From Lunularia cruciata (taxonomy: Eukaryota; Streptophyta; Marchantiopsida; Lunulariales; Lunulariaceae): DNA of 64,000 nt. A program made the position numbers and the translations under genes. The DNA lies in contig OX419757.1 in the NCBI GenBank assembly GCA_948567375.1, forward strand, positions 60,884,001-60,948,000. Direction: 5' to 3'. Positions 45,958-56,029 of this stretch are shown one piece after another (the first letter of the stretch is position 1; every line of letters begins with the position of its first letter). The notes beneath the pieces are model-generated. The model did no database searches, was not told where the DNA came from, and was given only the letters and a program-made list of their open reading frames with translations.

Positions 45958-46547
45958 AAGTGTTTTAGTCCAAGAGAGTGGATCACCCCTCTTGGAATAG
46001 CACGAAGTACTAAAACTGAGTAATTTGAGGTGGAGAGCATAGAGTAGTTGCTAGACTTAGGACGAACTTTTAAAGAGTGGATGGGATGGATGCACCGGGA
46101 GGCCAATTTCCCGCACCTAGCTTTCCATTATCAAATCCATTCCACATCAAGGTTATGTATATTTAGCATGAGCAGATGAGGGTATTGCTAGTTTATCACT
46201 TTGGCACAGAATTCATGGGCAGAGTGATGAACTCACCAAACCCGGTGATTCTACCTGTGGTGATATATGACAGAGAGTGGGATTTGACAATCTACATTCT
46301 ATTATGATAAAATGGATATGAATGTCCTAAATCCTCTCCCTTCAACACTCAAGTAGAAATCCATTATGTAGTGAGGCCGAAAGTGATGTTTAGAGATTTT
46401 GTGGCTAGGAATTTTGGTGAGGAGTATTATCAACGAGGGATAGCTTCTGAGGTCCCAATGGTAGTTCTGATAGTTTGTGTGCCTTCCAAAGAGATTATAT
46501 TGACTCTGTATTGAAGTAGACATTAGCAATTGAGTGTTGCAGGAACC

Positions 46548-46944
46548 ATGGATCTGCAATTGCAAGAGTTGGTGCAAGGAATGCAAGGGATGTTGAATGA
46601 ATTTCAAGAGATTAAGATGACCATGGAGACATTACAAAGTCAAGTGCATATCCTCAGGAACAATCAAGCCATGCAAGAAGAAGAGCCGTCTCAAAACCCA
46701 GTACCTGCGACTGAAGTACTTGGAGAGGCATCCGTGCCTACAAACCCTATCAACGATGAAGCCACATTGCTACTCCGGATGAAGAAGACCTGCAACATTG
46801 AGCCTTACAAGGGGCAGCGCTCGATGGGAGTAGTGGAAAATTGGATCTTGAGAATGAATTGATATTTCTGATTGTTCTCAACAGAGATCACAAAGCATGC
46901 TACAGGCGTGTTTGCATGTGGGTACTTGACCGATAAAGCCTTCA
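46548..46944 (+). pseudogene. gag: A2 gag, N-terminal part
   Basis: Starts at ATG 46548 (MDLQLQELVQGMQGMLNEFQ), which aligns with the start of A1 gag; an upstream in-frame ATG at 46530 is less likely. The first 100 residues are a glutamine/glutamate-rich helical region, then AATLLLRMKKTCNIEPYKG-type core sequence. A stop at 46860-46862 and another just after end the frame. The reading continues colinearly to the LTR inserted at 46945. Confidence 0.85.
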
Positions 46945-47356
46945 TGTAACAATATGGAGTTTAGCGATGAAGTCAGTCAGGCTCACAAAGTAGCACATAA
47001 GACAAATTAACCTAGAATATTTTGGAAGTATCTAGGAAGCTTCTTAGGAAGCTTCCCGGTTAGCTTAGCTTGCACCTTAAGTAAGTAGCTTCTAGAAGCT
47101 TCCAACTAGCTTAGCTTGCACGCCAAGTAGACGGCTTCTAGAAGGAAGCTTCTTGAGAAGCTTCCTAGTTAACTTGGCTTGCACTCTAAGAAAGCGGCTT
47201 GAGGAAGCTCTTTGAGAAGCTTCTCAAGGGCCTTGTATGCTACTTATAAATAACAAAGCCAAAGCTCATGCTAGCCATTCAAAGTTTTCCCTCATTCAAG
47301 TGTCCCAATGTGAGTTTCCATTCTCCTATTTCTCTCCTCGGTTTTGGTCTTTTACA
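46945..47356 (+). mobile_element. Family-B solo LTR inside A2 gag
   Basis: 412 bp, TGTAACAATATGG to TTTTACA, identical ends to B1 and B2 LTRs, with flanking CTTCA (46940-46944) and CCTCA (47357-47361), 4 of 5 matching. No internal B sequence remains, so it is a solo LTR. It proves that family B was still moving after A2 inserted. The TATA box 'cttataaataac' is at about 47243. Confidence 0.93.
47090..47102 (+). promoter_or_regulatory. Three-unit heat-shock-element motif, B solo LTR
   Basis: TTCTAGAAGCTTC with exact 2-bp gaps. Further dimers GAAGCTTC at about 47049, 47147 and 47217 and TTCTAGAA at about 47137 surround it, 140-200 bp upstream of the TATA box at 47243. Confidence 0.6.
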
Positions 47357-48053
47357 CCTCACATGGTATGATGCTTGGGAACGATCCATGCTGGCAGAGA
47401 GAAGGGAGGTCACATGGACATCAATGCAAGAAGGACTGTTGAAGAATTTCCAATCGGTGGATTTTGTGCAAATCGCTCAAACCCGACCATGGGAATTGAG
47501 ACAAAAGAATAGCGTACAAGAGTATGTGGAGGCATTTCTGGATCTACAAGTTGCAATTACCGACATGAGTCCAGCAAAGGCTCTCGACAATTTCAAACAA
47601 GGGTTGAAAGAGCGGATTCACCAAGAAGTCATGGTGCAAAATCCTTGCACGATATTTGAAGCCATTGCTTGTGCGCATAGAATAGCAAGAGCATTAGGTG
47701 GAGGTGAAGGAGTAGCTCCACCTCAACATTATTGGGCAGAAATACCACATATGGGTAGACCAATACCGATAGAATTGGGCAACCTTCAATTCCGGGATCG
47801 AGGAGCACGACTGCTTCAAGGGGAGCGGGGACGGGTAGAAGAACAAAGAGATGGAGTTCCACAAGGAGAATGGACTCGAGGAGAACAACGCCGTTATTAC
47901 AATTGTGGCTGTATTGGGCACATATCTACCAACTGTTGCACTCTTTTCCCTAGAGGCCCTTGGCCATCGTTCAAGCGATCTTTGAACAACATGGAGAGGC
48001 ACATTGAAGAGGAGGAGGTGGAAATCACTTTGGAAAAGGAAGGTCACCAATAA
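47357..48053 (+). pseudogene. gag: A2 gag, C-terminal part with zinc knuckle
   Basis: Open from the LTR junction to TAA at 48051-48053: TWYDAWERSMLAERREVTW, FQSVDFVQIAQTRPWELRQK, the SVQEYVEAFLDLQVAI gag motif and ALDNFKQGLKERIHQEVMVQ. An arginine/glutamate-rich linker follows, then the knuckle YYNCGCIGHISTNC (about 47893-47934), where the first Cys is replaced by Tyr. This is the gag domain of Ty3/gypsy elements. Confidence 0.93.
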
Positions 48054-48149
48054 ATGTACCTTGCAGCCTTACTGGCTCAATAAGGAAGCAGAGAAGCGAG
48101 GGGAGGAAGAAGAATAATGCACAAAGATCCCGAAAGGCAACCTCACAAT

Positions 48150-48603
48150 TGATTGTCATGAATGGAATCCTAGAAGGTAATCAAGTGAGAGTATTAATAG
48201 ATCCGTGAGCAACAGAGTATTTCTTGTCTCACTTTGTTGCAATAAGATTGGGAATGGATCTAGAGAGAGATGGAAGTGAAGAAGTAGAGTTACCAAATGG
48301 GCAAATAGAGAGGATTGAATCATTACCTAGACAGGTAACCCTCTCTATAGGAGAATATCAAGAAGCAATTGAGTGGCAAATGATACAGTTAGCTCGTTAT
48401 GATGCAATTTTAGGTATGCCATGGATGGAGCAGTACAATCCTATGGTGGATTGGAGGAAGAAAGTAGTGAGAACCCACCAATGGTCAATCATTGGGGTTA
48501 AAGAAAAATCACACAAGCAGAAACTGCCTCTATATGTCATAGGGACGGCAACTGTCTGTAAGACCGATAGATGTTTTATGGGTCTAATAAGAGAAGTCTA
48601 GAG
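48150..48603 (+). pseudogene. A2 aspartic protease (active site lost)
   Basis: The reading runs through VRVLID, then CCG TGA at 48203-48208 where the S/T-G of the active site belongs, then ATEYFLSHFVAIRLGM. The rest is open (48224-48603), with ELPNGQIERIESLPRQ and DAILGMPWMEQYNPMVDW. Asp is kept, Ser/Thr is Pro (as in A1), and Gly is a stop. Confidence 0.9.
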
Positions 48604-48634
48604 TGCACAACTCAATGGACAAATTCCTGAGAAA

Positions 48635-49440
48635 TTGAAGGATGTGGTAGATGAGTTCCAAGATGTCTTTCCCGATGATCTACCCTTAGGATTACCACCA
48701 AAAAGGCGAGTAGATCACAAAATTGAGACACTTCCGGGGAAGACGCCTCCTTGTAAGGCCCCATATCGCATATCACCTCATGAGTTGAAGGAGTGTAAGA
48801 CTCAAATTGAGAAGATGTTGCGGAAAGGGTTCATCCAACCTAGCGTATCACCATATGGGGCCCCTGTCTTGTTTGTGAAGAAGAAGGATGGTACAATGCG
48901 CATGTGCATTGACTATCGGGGTCTCAATCAACAAATAGTGAAGAACAAATACCCCTTACCTCGCATGGATGACCTGTTTGATCAACTCCATGGACCAAGA
49001 TACTTCACCAAACTGGACTTGCGGAGCGGTTACAATCAAATCCGAATTGCAAAGGAGGATGTGTACAAAACTGCCTTTTGAACCAGGTATGGCCACTTTG
49101 AGTATCTTGTGATGCCTTTTGGTCTCACCAATGCACCTGCCACTTTTATGAGTCTAATGAATGACATATTTTGTCCATACTTAGATAAGTTTGTTATCGT
49201 CTTCTTGGATGATATCTTAGTATACACTAGCACGATGACAGAACACAAACAACATCTACGAGAGGTCCTCTAAATTCTAAGACAAAATCAGTTGTACGCC
49301 AAAATCTCAAAGTGTGAGTTTGGCAAGTCTGAAGTAGACTACTTGGGGCATAGAGTAAGTGCAGAGGGCATTCAAGTATTGACAGATAAAATAGAGGTCA
49401 TTCAAAAATGGAGTGCCCCAGAAGATTAGACTCAACTTAA
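48635..49440 (+). pseudogene. pol: A2 reverse transcriptase
   Basis: Nearly complete [97 protein letters not shown], the intact catalytic [12 protein letters not shown] (about 49192-49227) and KISKCEFGKSEVDYLGHRVS. In-frame stops are at 49079, 49271 and 49427. It would copy element RNA into DNA. Confidence 0.96.
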
Positions 49441-49447
49441 GAGCTTC

Positions 49448-50020
49448 TTGGGGTTGACAGGATTCTATTGTAGATTTTTCAAGGAATTTTCCAAGGTTGC
49501 ACAACCTTTAACGGCACTACTTGGCAAGGGGAAGAAGTGGACATGGGGAACTGCACAAGAGTTGGCCTTTCAAGAATTGAAGGCCGCCTTGCTACATGCA
49601 CCAATCTTGAAGTGGTATGACCCAAAACATCCAATCAAGTTGGCTACAGATGCATCAAGCATAGCAATAGGAGCAGTCCTACAACAAGAGTGGTATGACG
49701 GATGGCATCCAATTGCATATTTCTCTCAAAAGTTGTTACTGGCAGAAAGCAACTACCACACCACAAAACGAGAAGAGCTGGCCATCATTCTAGCAACCAA
49801 GCATTAGAAGCACTACCTGGGCGAGAAGGCATTTGTAGTAGAGATAGACCACAAACCTCTAGTTTACCTTGAGACGCAAAAGGATCTATCTCGTCACCAA
49901 ATTTGGTGGGCAGAGTGGCGACAATGCTTCAACATGACAATCACCTACGTGGAAGGTAAGAAGCAACTTGCAGATGCATTCACCCGTATGCCAATGGCCA
50001 ACAACTTGGTGGCAGAGGTT
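49448..50020 (+). pseudogene. A2 RNase H
   Basis: FYCRFFKEFSKVAQPLTALL and PIKLATDASSIAIGAVLQQE carry the first catalytic Asp. WHPIAYFSQKLLLAESNYHT follows, then stop 49805, EIDHKPLVYLETQKDLSRHQ, and MTITYVEGKKQLADAFTR with the final Asp. It removes RNA from the RNA/DNA hybrid. Confidence 0.93.
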
Positions 50021-51020
50021 AAGATTAACCCTGAATTCTGGCAAGAGATTCTGGCTGCTACAAAAACTAATCCACAGATTGTAGAAGCACAATCATCCAA
50101 AGGTGTCACCAGCACCCAAGGACTCACCTTTCAGGATGGCAGATTATGGATCCCAAATGTCCCAGAATTACGCACCACCATTCTAGCAAAATGTCATGAT
50201 TCGGCCATTGCAGCTCATGTCGGAGTGGACAAGACCTTGGATGCAGTCAAGCGCCATTACTATTGGCCCAAGATGAGCAACAACGTGATGGACTATGTGC
50301 GTAGCTGCCTACTTTGTCAACAGAACAAAGCTTCTAATCAAGCTCCTGCAGGGCTCCTTCAACCTCTCCCCACTCCTACCCAACGTTGGGAACGAGTGAG
50401 TATGGATCTAATCTGTGAATTACCCAAGACCACCTCAGGGTTTGACTCCATTGTGGTCTTTGTGGACCGGCTCAGCAAATGATTCATGTACGCCCTACCA
50501 CCAAGGAGGTCACCGCTCCACAACTAGCTCAATTATACTTAGATGCAATCTTTGCTCACCATGGCTTGTCTAGAGTACTCATCACCAATAGAGGCACCCA
50601 ATTCACCAGTTTGTTTTGGTGAACATTCTTCGGTTTCTTCAAAACCAAGTTGGCCATGTCCACAGCTTACCACCTAAAAATAGATGGCCAAACAGAGCGG
50701 GCTAATTGCACAATTGAAGACATGTTACGCGGCTTCACCTTAGAAGAGCAAGAGAGGTGGGACACCCTACTCCCGTTGGTGGAATTTGCTTACAATAATT
50801 CAGTGAATGCATCCACCTAGGTCACTCCGTTCTTCCTCATGTATGGCAAGCATCCCTTCACACCTTCTACCTTGATGAAGATCCGTCTAGTGGCTATCAA
50901 GGTCGATGCAATAAACACATTTGTTTCTAGAATCCAACAAGGTGTGGAGAGCGCCAAGCACAGATTACAGATTGCACAAAATCGACAGAAGTAGTATGCT
51001 GATGCACACCGTCGGCACAT
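50021..51020 (+). pseudogene. A2 integrase
   Basis: The zinc module HDSAIAAHVGVDKTLDAV...CLLCQQNK is intact (about 50197-50327). In the core, VSMDLICELPKTTSGFDSIV has the first Asp. A 1-base deletion in an A run at about 50478 shifts the frame. LITNRGTQFTSLFW has Asn for the second Asp, and KIDGQTERANCTIEDMLRGF has the Glu. Stops are at 50620, 50818 and 50992. The N replacement and the 50818 stop are also in A1. Confidence 0.93.
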
Positions 51021-51270
51021 GGAGTTCAATGTTGGGGATCAAGTGTGGCTATCGACAACCAACCTTACATTAGTTGGACCTCGTAAGCTCAGACCTCGTT
51101 TTATTGGGCCTTTCTCAATTCTTTGTCGCATTGGCGTTGTGGCCTATCACCTTGAGCTACCACCACACATGAAGATCCATCCAGTGTTCCATGTCTTCCT
51201 ACTATGCAGATATGCTCCCCGATCAGGCGAGGGTCATTCCACACCAGACATTCAACCTTGTCCGACACTC
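51021..51270 (+). pseudogene. A2 integrase C-terminal domain
   Basis: Open stretch 51019-51393, first part: EFNVGDQVWLSTTNLTL, KLRPRFIGPFSILCRIGVVA and PHMKIHPVFHVFLLCRYAP. This is the GPF/Y-type module of chromovirus integrases, a small SH3-like fold that precedes the chromodomain. Confidence 0.9.
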
Positions 51271-51475
51271 ATTGATGGCATAGAGGAATATGAAGTGGAG
51301 CGGATTCTACAAAAACGCATGCGTGGTACTCGCCACCCACGGGTAGACTATCTAGTACAATGGAAAGGTTACCCCCTCTATGAAGCAACCTAGAAGCCCG
51401 CTGGCAATTTGGCACATGCACAGGTGTTGGTGCAAGCATTTGAGCAACAATTGTACAATGAGGACGTTACGTCTT
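51271..51475 (+). pseudogene. A2 chromodomain
   Basis: IEEYEVERILQKRMRGTRH then VDYLVQWKGYPLYEAT, followed by TAG (51391-51393) where the conserved Trp of A-T-W-E is expected, then KPAGNLAHAQVLVQAFEQQL. The aromatic and acidic residues of a classical chromodomain are present. This makes families A and B chromoviruses. Confidence 0.93.
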
Positions 51476-51490
51476 AAAAGGAGGGAGGTC

Positions 51491-52072
51491 TGTAATACCA
51501 AGAGCTAGCCATATGATCAAGATGTGAAATTTGGTTTGGTAACATCTAGAATGATGTTATACATGACGGTCAAAATAGATAAGATAGAATTATCACCAAA
51601 AGAGTACTTCTACTAATAGAGTAGGAACCAAATATGCTTGAAATCTTTAAAGGCAATATTGGAGGCCTAAACGGATGAATTAGGCCTCAAAAATGTGCAG
51701 ATTCCCCCCCCAATGGAGGAAAGGATGGCCTTTCCTCCTCTCTACTTTGTCTCGTCGAGAGCTTTCCAACGGTACCTTACTCACGTGATTTTGAGATTCC
51801 TATAGGAAGATTCCCTAAAAGATTCCCTCTGATCAAAGCTTGTTTGACCAACCAGATAGGACCTAGACCAGACATGTCACCCATCCAAGTAAGTAATCCA
51901 AGGGTGGAGCTTGCTGACATGTCACCTATCTGTGTCCCTAATCCTATGGTGGAGCTTCCTTGGCGGAGATCCTCTTTGTCTATATAATAAAGAGAAGGTG
52001 CTTCCTTGGGGCATCGATTGTTTGAGTGTGCAATCTGTGTTTTCTCTCTTCTCTTGTCCTCGGAGTATTACA
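51491..52072 (+). repeat. A2 3' LTR
   Basis: 582 bp, TGTAATACC to GTATTACA, preceded by the purine tract at 51477-51489. It differs from the 5' LTR at about 20-25 positions by eye, mostly transitions. Confidence 0.97.
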
Positions 52073-52077
52073 AAATG

Positions 52078-52330
52078 CTAATGCACAAGGTACTTTGCTC
52101 ATATACTCTCTATCTACATCAGTTCTTGGTGATTGGTCCTTAGAGAGTTTGAAGTGATTGCTCCTTAGAGAGTTTGAAGTGACTTCCCAAGGGAGTGGTT
52201 CAAATTGTAATATTTTTTATACCAAAATTTTCTTCAACTTCTTGATATAATTCTCCTATTGCAATGAATCTTCCTTTTGGATTACTTTTGAGTAGCACTT
52301 AGGTTCATCATTTTCTATCAAGAGTAAGTA
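52078..52330 (-). pseudogene. pol: C2 RT remnants next to A2
   Basis: Minus strand: the 'TPLGSHFKLSKEQ' motif near 52160-52200 and the 'EQSTLC' (M-S-K-V-P-Y-A type) motif at 52085-52110, both from the copia RT C-terminal part. 52139-52188 is a tandem duplication of about 25 bp of the 'FKLSKEQS' sequence. 'DEPKCYSKVIQKEDSLQ' (about 52260-52310) is RT entry sequence, so the RT core is deleted between them. Confidence 0.75.
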
Positions 52331-52499
52331 ATACATGGATGGGGTTTACCTCTTTATTGGTTCCCACAATCTAGTAGATATACTCAAATCAATTGTAGGC
52401 ATAAATGGATCTAGTATGATCTCTCTAGTTTCTACAAAACTCATATTTCCTACAATTTCATTCTTGAAAGATTTTCCAACACTACTTCTTAATGTTCTT

Positions 52500-53440
52500 C
52501 TACTTGTTCTTTTGTAACCTCAAAACCTTATCCAAGCTTATCTTTGTACATAAAATTCCCATGAAAAATGACATCTCTACTTTTGAGCATTTTCCATTAT
52601 CATTCCAAAGACAATAACCCATGTCATCTGATCCATATCTAATGAAGATATACCTCTTTAATTTTAAATCAAGCTTGTCCCTATTACTATCTTGAATCCT
52701 TGCATATGAGACACAATTGAATCTCTCAAGTGCGAGAGATTCCCTGACCATTCTTCCTAACCATTCTTCCTTAAGGATTTTGAATCCCAAAGGGGCTGAG
52801 AATCCTTGATTTATGAGGTATGCAACTTTGTTGACTACATCAGCCCAAAATGTTTTTGGCAACCTTGCTTGTAGTCTCATGCATCTAGCTCTTTCATTGA
52901 GAGTTATATTCAAGCATTCAGCCACACTATTTTGTTTGGTGTCTCAAGTCCAATTTTGATCCTATTTTTTGCACAATACTCTTTGAACTCATTGCTACTA
53001 TATTCTCTACCATTATCAAATTTCAGTCACTTGATATTTGAAATTTACTGGTTTTTAACCTCATATTTCCATTCCTTGAAAATAATGAATACATACGATT
53101 TTTTTTCTACAAAATAAACCTGTACCTTCTTTGTAGCATCATCTATAAAGATGACATAGTAGCAAGATCCTCTAAGTGACTCAACTGAACTTGGGCCATA
53201 CACATGTATATGTATTAACTCTAGCTTTTACGCTTTTGGTGCTCTTGTAGCCTTTGTGAAAGTAATTCATTTTTGCTTTCCCAAAATACATGGTTCACAA
53301 AAGCCAAGTTGAACAATCTTAGACTCTAGGATTTTGCTATTGGCAACTAATTGCTTCACATCCTTCTCACTCATGTGACCAAGTCTTTGGTGCAATCAGA
53401 TAAAAGGATAAATTGCATCAACAACTATCATCAAATGGTC
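52500..53440 (-). pseudogene. C2 integrase
   Basis: Minus strand: LHQRLGHMSEKDVKQLVANS then FCEPCILGKQK (zinc module, about 53300-53410), 'YYVIFIDDATKKVQVYFVEK', KFDNGREYSSNEFKEYCAKN, MAECLNITLNERARCMRLQA, LPKTFWADVVNKVAYLINQG and the ESLALERFNCVSYARIQDSN end. The first catalytic Asp is replaced by His (IHIHVYGP). The last 141 codons (52500-52925) are open. Confidence 0.93.
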
Positions 53441-53479
53441 TGATTTTCTCATAACATATAAAGTTTCAAATTTTTGTCA

Positions 53480-53770
53480 TTATGCCAAAATCAAATTTTC
53501 TCAAGTAACCTTCCACTATGCACTTTCAAAGGATGTTTGATATCCTTCCTCATCTAGATGACCTATGGAAATCAAATTCCTCCAAAACTAGTCCAAGGAC
53601 ATATTGGAAATTTGTCTATGTACAGTTCATATTCACCCTTGCAAGGTCTTAAAATTTCCATTGCCTTTTCCTTTGATAATTAAGGGTTTATCATTAGCAA
53701 GGTGAACCTTTCTAAGGTTTCTTGCAACAAAGTTGTACATCAACTATTTACATTGGGTAGAGTGAAATGA
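53480..53770 (-). pseudogene. C2 protease remnant
   Basis: Minus strand fragments such as 'NYQRKRQWKF', 'VLGLVLEEFDFHRSSR' and 'EGYLRKFDFGIMTKI' align in order with the distal half of copia proteases and the pre-integrase region. The active site could not be found. Confidence 0.5.
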
Positions 53771-54039
53771 TGTAGTAGAATCTTGTAACGCAAGATTCTA
53801 TGAGACACTCTACATAACAAACAAGTGCATCCTCTTGTTTTGTTTCTATGTTTAGTGAGTTTTACTCCTTCTTTGGACTTTTATACTAATTATTGAAGGA
53901 CCAAGCTTATTGTAACTCCAAAAATACAATTTTGTTATGTAGAGTGTCTCATAGAATCTTATGGCCTATTAGCTAACTTCTCTCCCTTGACCTTGATCTA
54001 CCATCTTTTTTGACTTTGACCTCATTGATGCCTTTTGCC

Positions 54040-54640
54040 TCAACTCTTAGCAAATATCACTGCTCTTGACAATTCTGAAGAATTATATATATCAATATCT
54101 TCATTGAGAATCAAATCTTGTATACTCTCAAACTTGAGAACACTTGATCTTAATGAACTACTCACTATTTTGATTATTGTTCACCAACTATTAGGTTAAG
54201 ATGATAATAGTAATAATTCTTGAACTTCATCACAAAAATTGATCTTCATAGATTCAAGTCTTGAAATGATTGCATTGAAATCATTCACATGATCTTGAGT
54301 TGATGCACCATCTTTCATCCTTGCATTGACCAGCTGGAAAATCAAATATAATTTATTCAAGTGTGAAGGTTTCTCATACATATATTCCTCATGCATTAAT
54401 CAACTCATGATTAATCTTCTTGTGGACAAGTTTGTATGCAACATTTCTTGCCAACATCTAATCTGATCAGACTCAAGGCTTTTTGATCTAAAAGCTTCTA
54501 CTCAACTTCTCCCATTTTTTGGGCTTTTGTGCCTTAAGAAGTAGGTGTATCTTCTTTTGATACAAATTGTTCTTGATTTGCATCTTCCAAAATCCTTGCC
54601 ATTGAACTTCTTGATTTTTATTTTCCCTTCTTTTGGCATC
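54040..54640 (-). pseudogene. gag: C2 gag (broken)
   Basis: Minus strand: MPKEGKIKIKKFNGKDFGR then, after a 1-base shift, KMQIKNNLYQKKIHLLLKAQ (N-terminal copia gag signature F-x-G-x-N-F-x-x-W-K-x-x-x). The 54196-54396 frame has LYLIFQLVNARMKDGASTQD, HVNDFNAIISRLESMKINFC and DEVQELLLLSS, the UBN2-type gag domain. Confidence 0.88.
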
Positions 54641-54665
54641 ATTCCGGTTTTTGGCCAAAACCAAT

Positions 54666-54677
54666 GCTTTGATACCA
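54666..54677 (-). other. C2 primer binding site
   Basis: Minus strand TGGTATCAAAGC, close to the Met-tRNA complement typical of plant copia elements. Confidence 0.8.
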
Positions 54678-54691
54678 CTTACTAGAAGAAA

Positions 54692-55427
54692 TTGAATTGG
54701 ATTGAAAGAACAATGAGAATACAAATCTGGCTATTCTATGGTTTAAAATTCATTCCTCAATCTAGTAAAGAAAATCATGCATAAAAATTACACAAATATC
54801 ATATGGTCTGGCCAATGTCAACCTACGTCCACAATTGCACAAGATTTCATTTACTCAAGAAGTGTCAAGGTCACAATTGACCGTTGATACTACCATTTAT
54901 ACACAATTTCACTTGTCATCCCTTATCTAATTTTGGAATGCTTGGTGCTAAATGATCTAGTATCTAACCCTAGACTATCTAGTACCAATTGAAACATGTC
55001 AGCTCACAAAGGTTTGCATGTATTATCCATTCTCACAACTTCCCATAAGGTACTTTCTTGCAACCATTCTCATAGATCTTACAAGACATGTTTATCCTAA
55101 ACTTCAAGTGGATATTACTTCCTTTCTAGAGCTTCACTTTCCATGATCTTGGTGTTTGTGGAAAGCCCTTGATAAGTCATTTCCAATGAAATAAGGCACA
55201 ATTCATTTTCATTTTTATGCAAATGAGATGTGCAAATTGTAATGAAATCAATCTCAATGTGAGTTGCCTTTTTATGCACTCTAGTAAATAGAATCTTGTA
55301 ATTCGAAGATACATCATATATTTACACTTTTTACACTCTTGTAGAAGATCTATCTCATATTGAATCTTAATATTTCTTGTATGATATTTGTCCCATAGAG
55401 CATTCCCATAATTAGTCAAAATCCACA
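54692..55427 (-). repeat. C2 5' LTR
   Basis: About 736 bp; the minus strand start is TGTGGATTTTGAC. It shares 55020-55427 and 54692-54735 with the 3' LTR at 44736-45122. The end next to the primer site is not sharp. Confidence 0.7.
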
Positions 55428-56029
55428 ATTAACATGGATCATCTACTTGTTGTCATCTCTTAGCATTCAAATGACTGCTCCTTTTGGTTATGTACAATAG
55501 TTACATTCTAAATGCTTTTCAAGTACCCACTTAGACATCAATGGTAGCATACAAGCACTCAAAGAATAGAGTGGCACTTGTCTCCTACCCATCTTGCTAA
55601 TTTTCTAATGATGCCTAGCAAATTACAATAGTGGTATTTCCTTGAAGTGTTTGGGCTTAATCGCTTATCTTGGGTACCATTCTTAATCCTCTATGGGTTA
55701 TCCACTTCTTCTTTCAAGGTGCCTTTGGTGTGATCATCAGAAGGTCTTGTACAAACTCAATTATTCCCTTAGGGAGGGTCTCACCCATGGTTTTTGTCTT
55801 GCTTTGTTCTCTACTTTTGAATCTCTCTCAAGCTTCCTTAGATTGGCATTCTACTCTCCCAATAACACACTTGATGCATCTTCAATTTCAATAGCTTCCC
55901 TAATTTACTTCAAAACCTTTCCTTGATTGCTTTTTCCTTTGCTTAGAATACTCTTTGAGCATTCACTACAATCAATCAATCACTCAATAGTGATAATTCC
56001 TAATAGTTAAAACTCTCAATCCTTAAACT
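55428..56029. other. Interval without recognised features
   Basis: Short frames at 55670-55926 have no motif. Confidence 0.45.

Larger units (their letters stand above)
45361..52072 (+). mobile_element. Ty3/gypsy chromovirus A2, best preserved element
   Basis: Full-length family-A element with a perfect AAATG target duplication (45356-45360 and 52073-52077). Order: 5' LTR, primer site, gag (with a B solo LTR inside), protease, RT, RNase H, integrase, chromodomain, purine tract AAAAGGAGGGAGG (51477-51489), 3' LTR. By eye the LTRs differ at roughly 4% of sites. Pol is colinear over 3 kb but broken by about nine stops and one 1-base frameshift. Confidence 0.97.
44736..55427 (-). mobile_element. 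Ty1/copia element C2, interrupted by gypsy A2
   Basis: Minus-strand copia element. From right to left: 5' LTR (about 54692-55427), primer site, gag, protease, integrase, start and end of RT, RNase H start, and 3' LTR (about 44736-45122). A2 with its target duplication (45361-52077) splits it inside the RT-RNase H junction. Much of the RT core, including the YVDD region, has been lost, and RNase H is cut short before the 3' LTR. The LTRs differ greatly from each other, so it is old. Confidence 0.85.
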
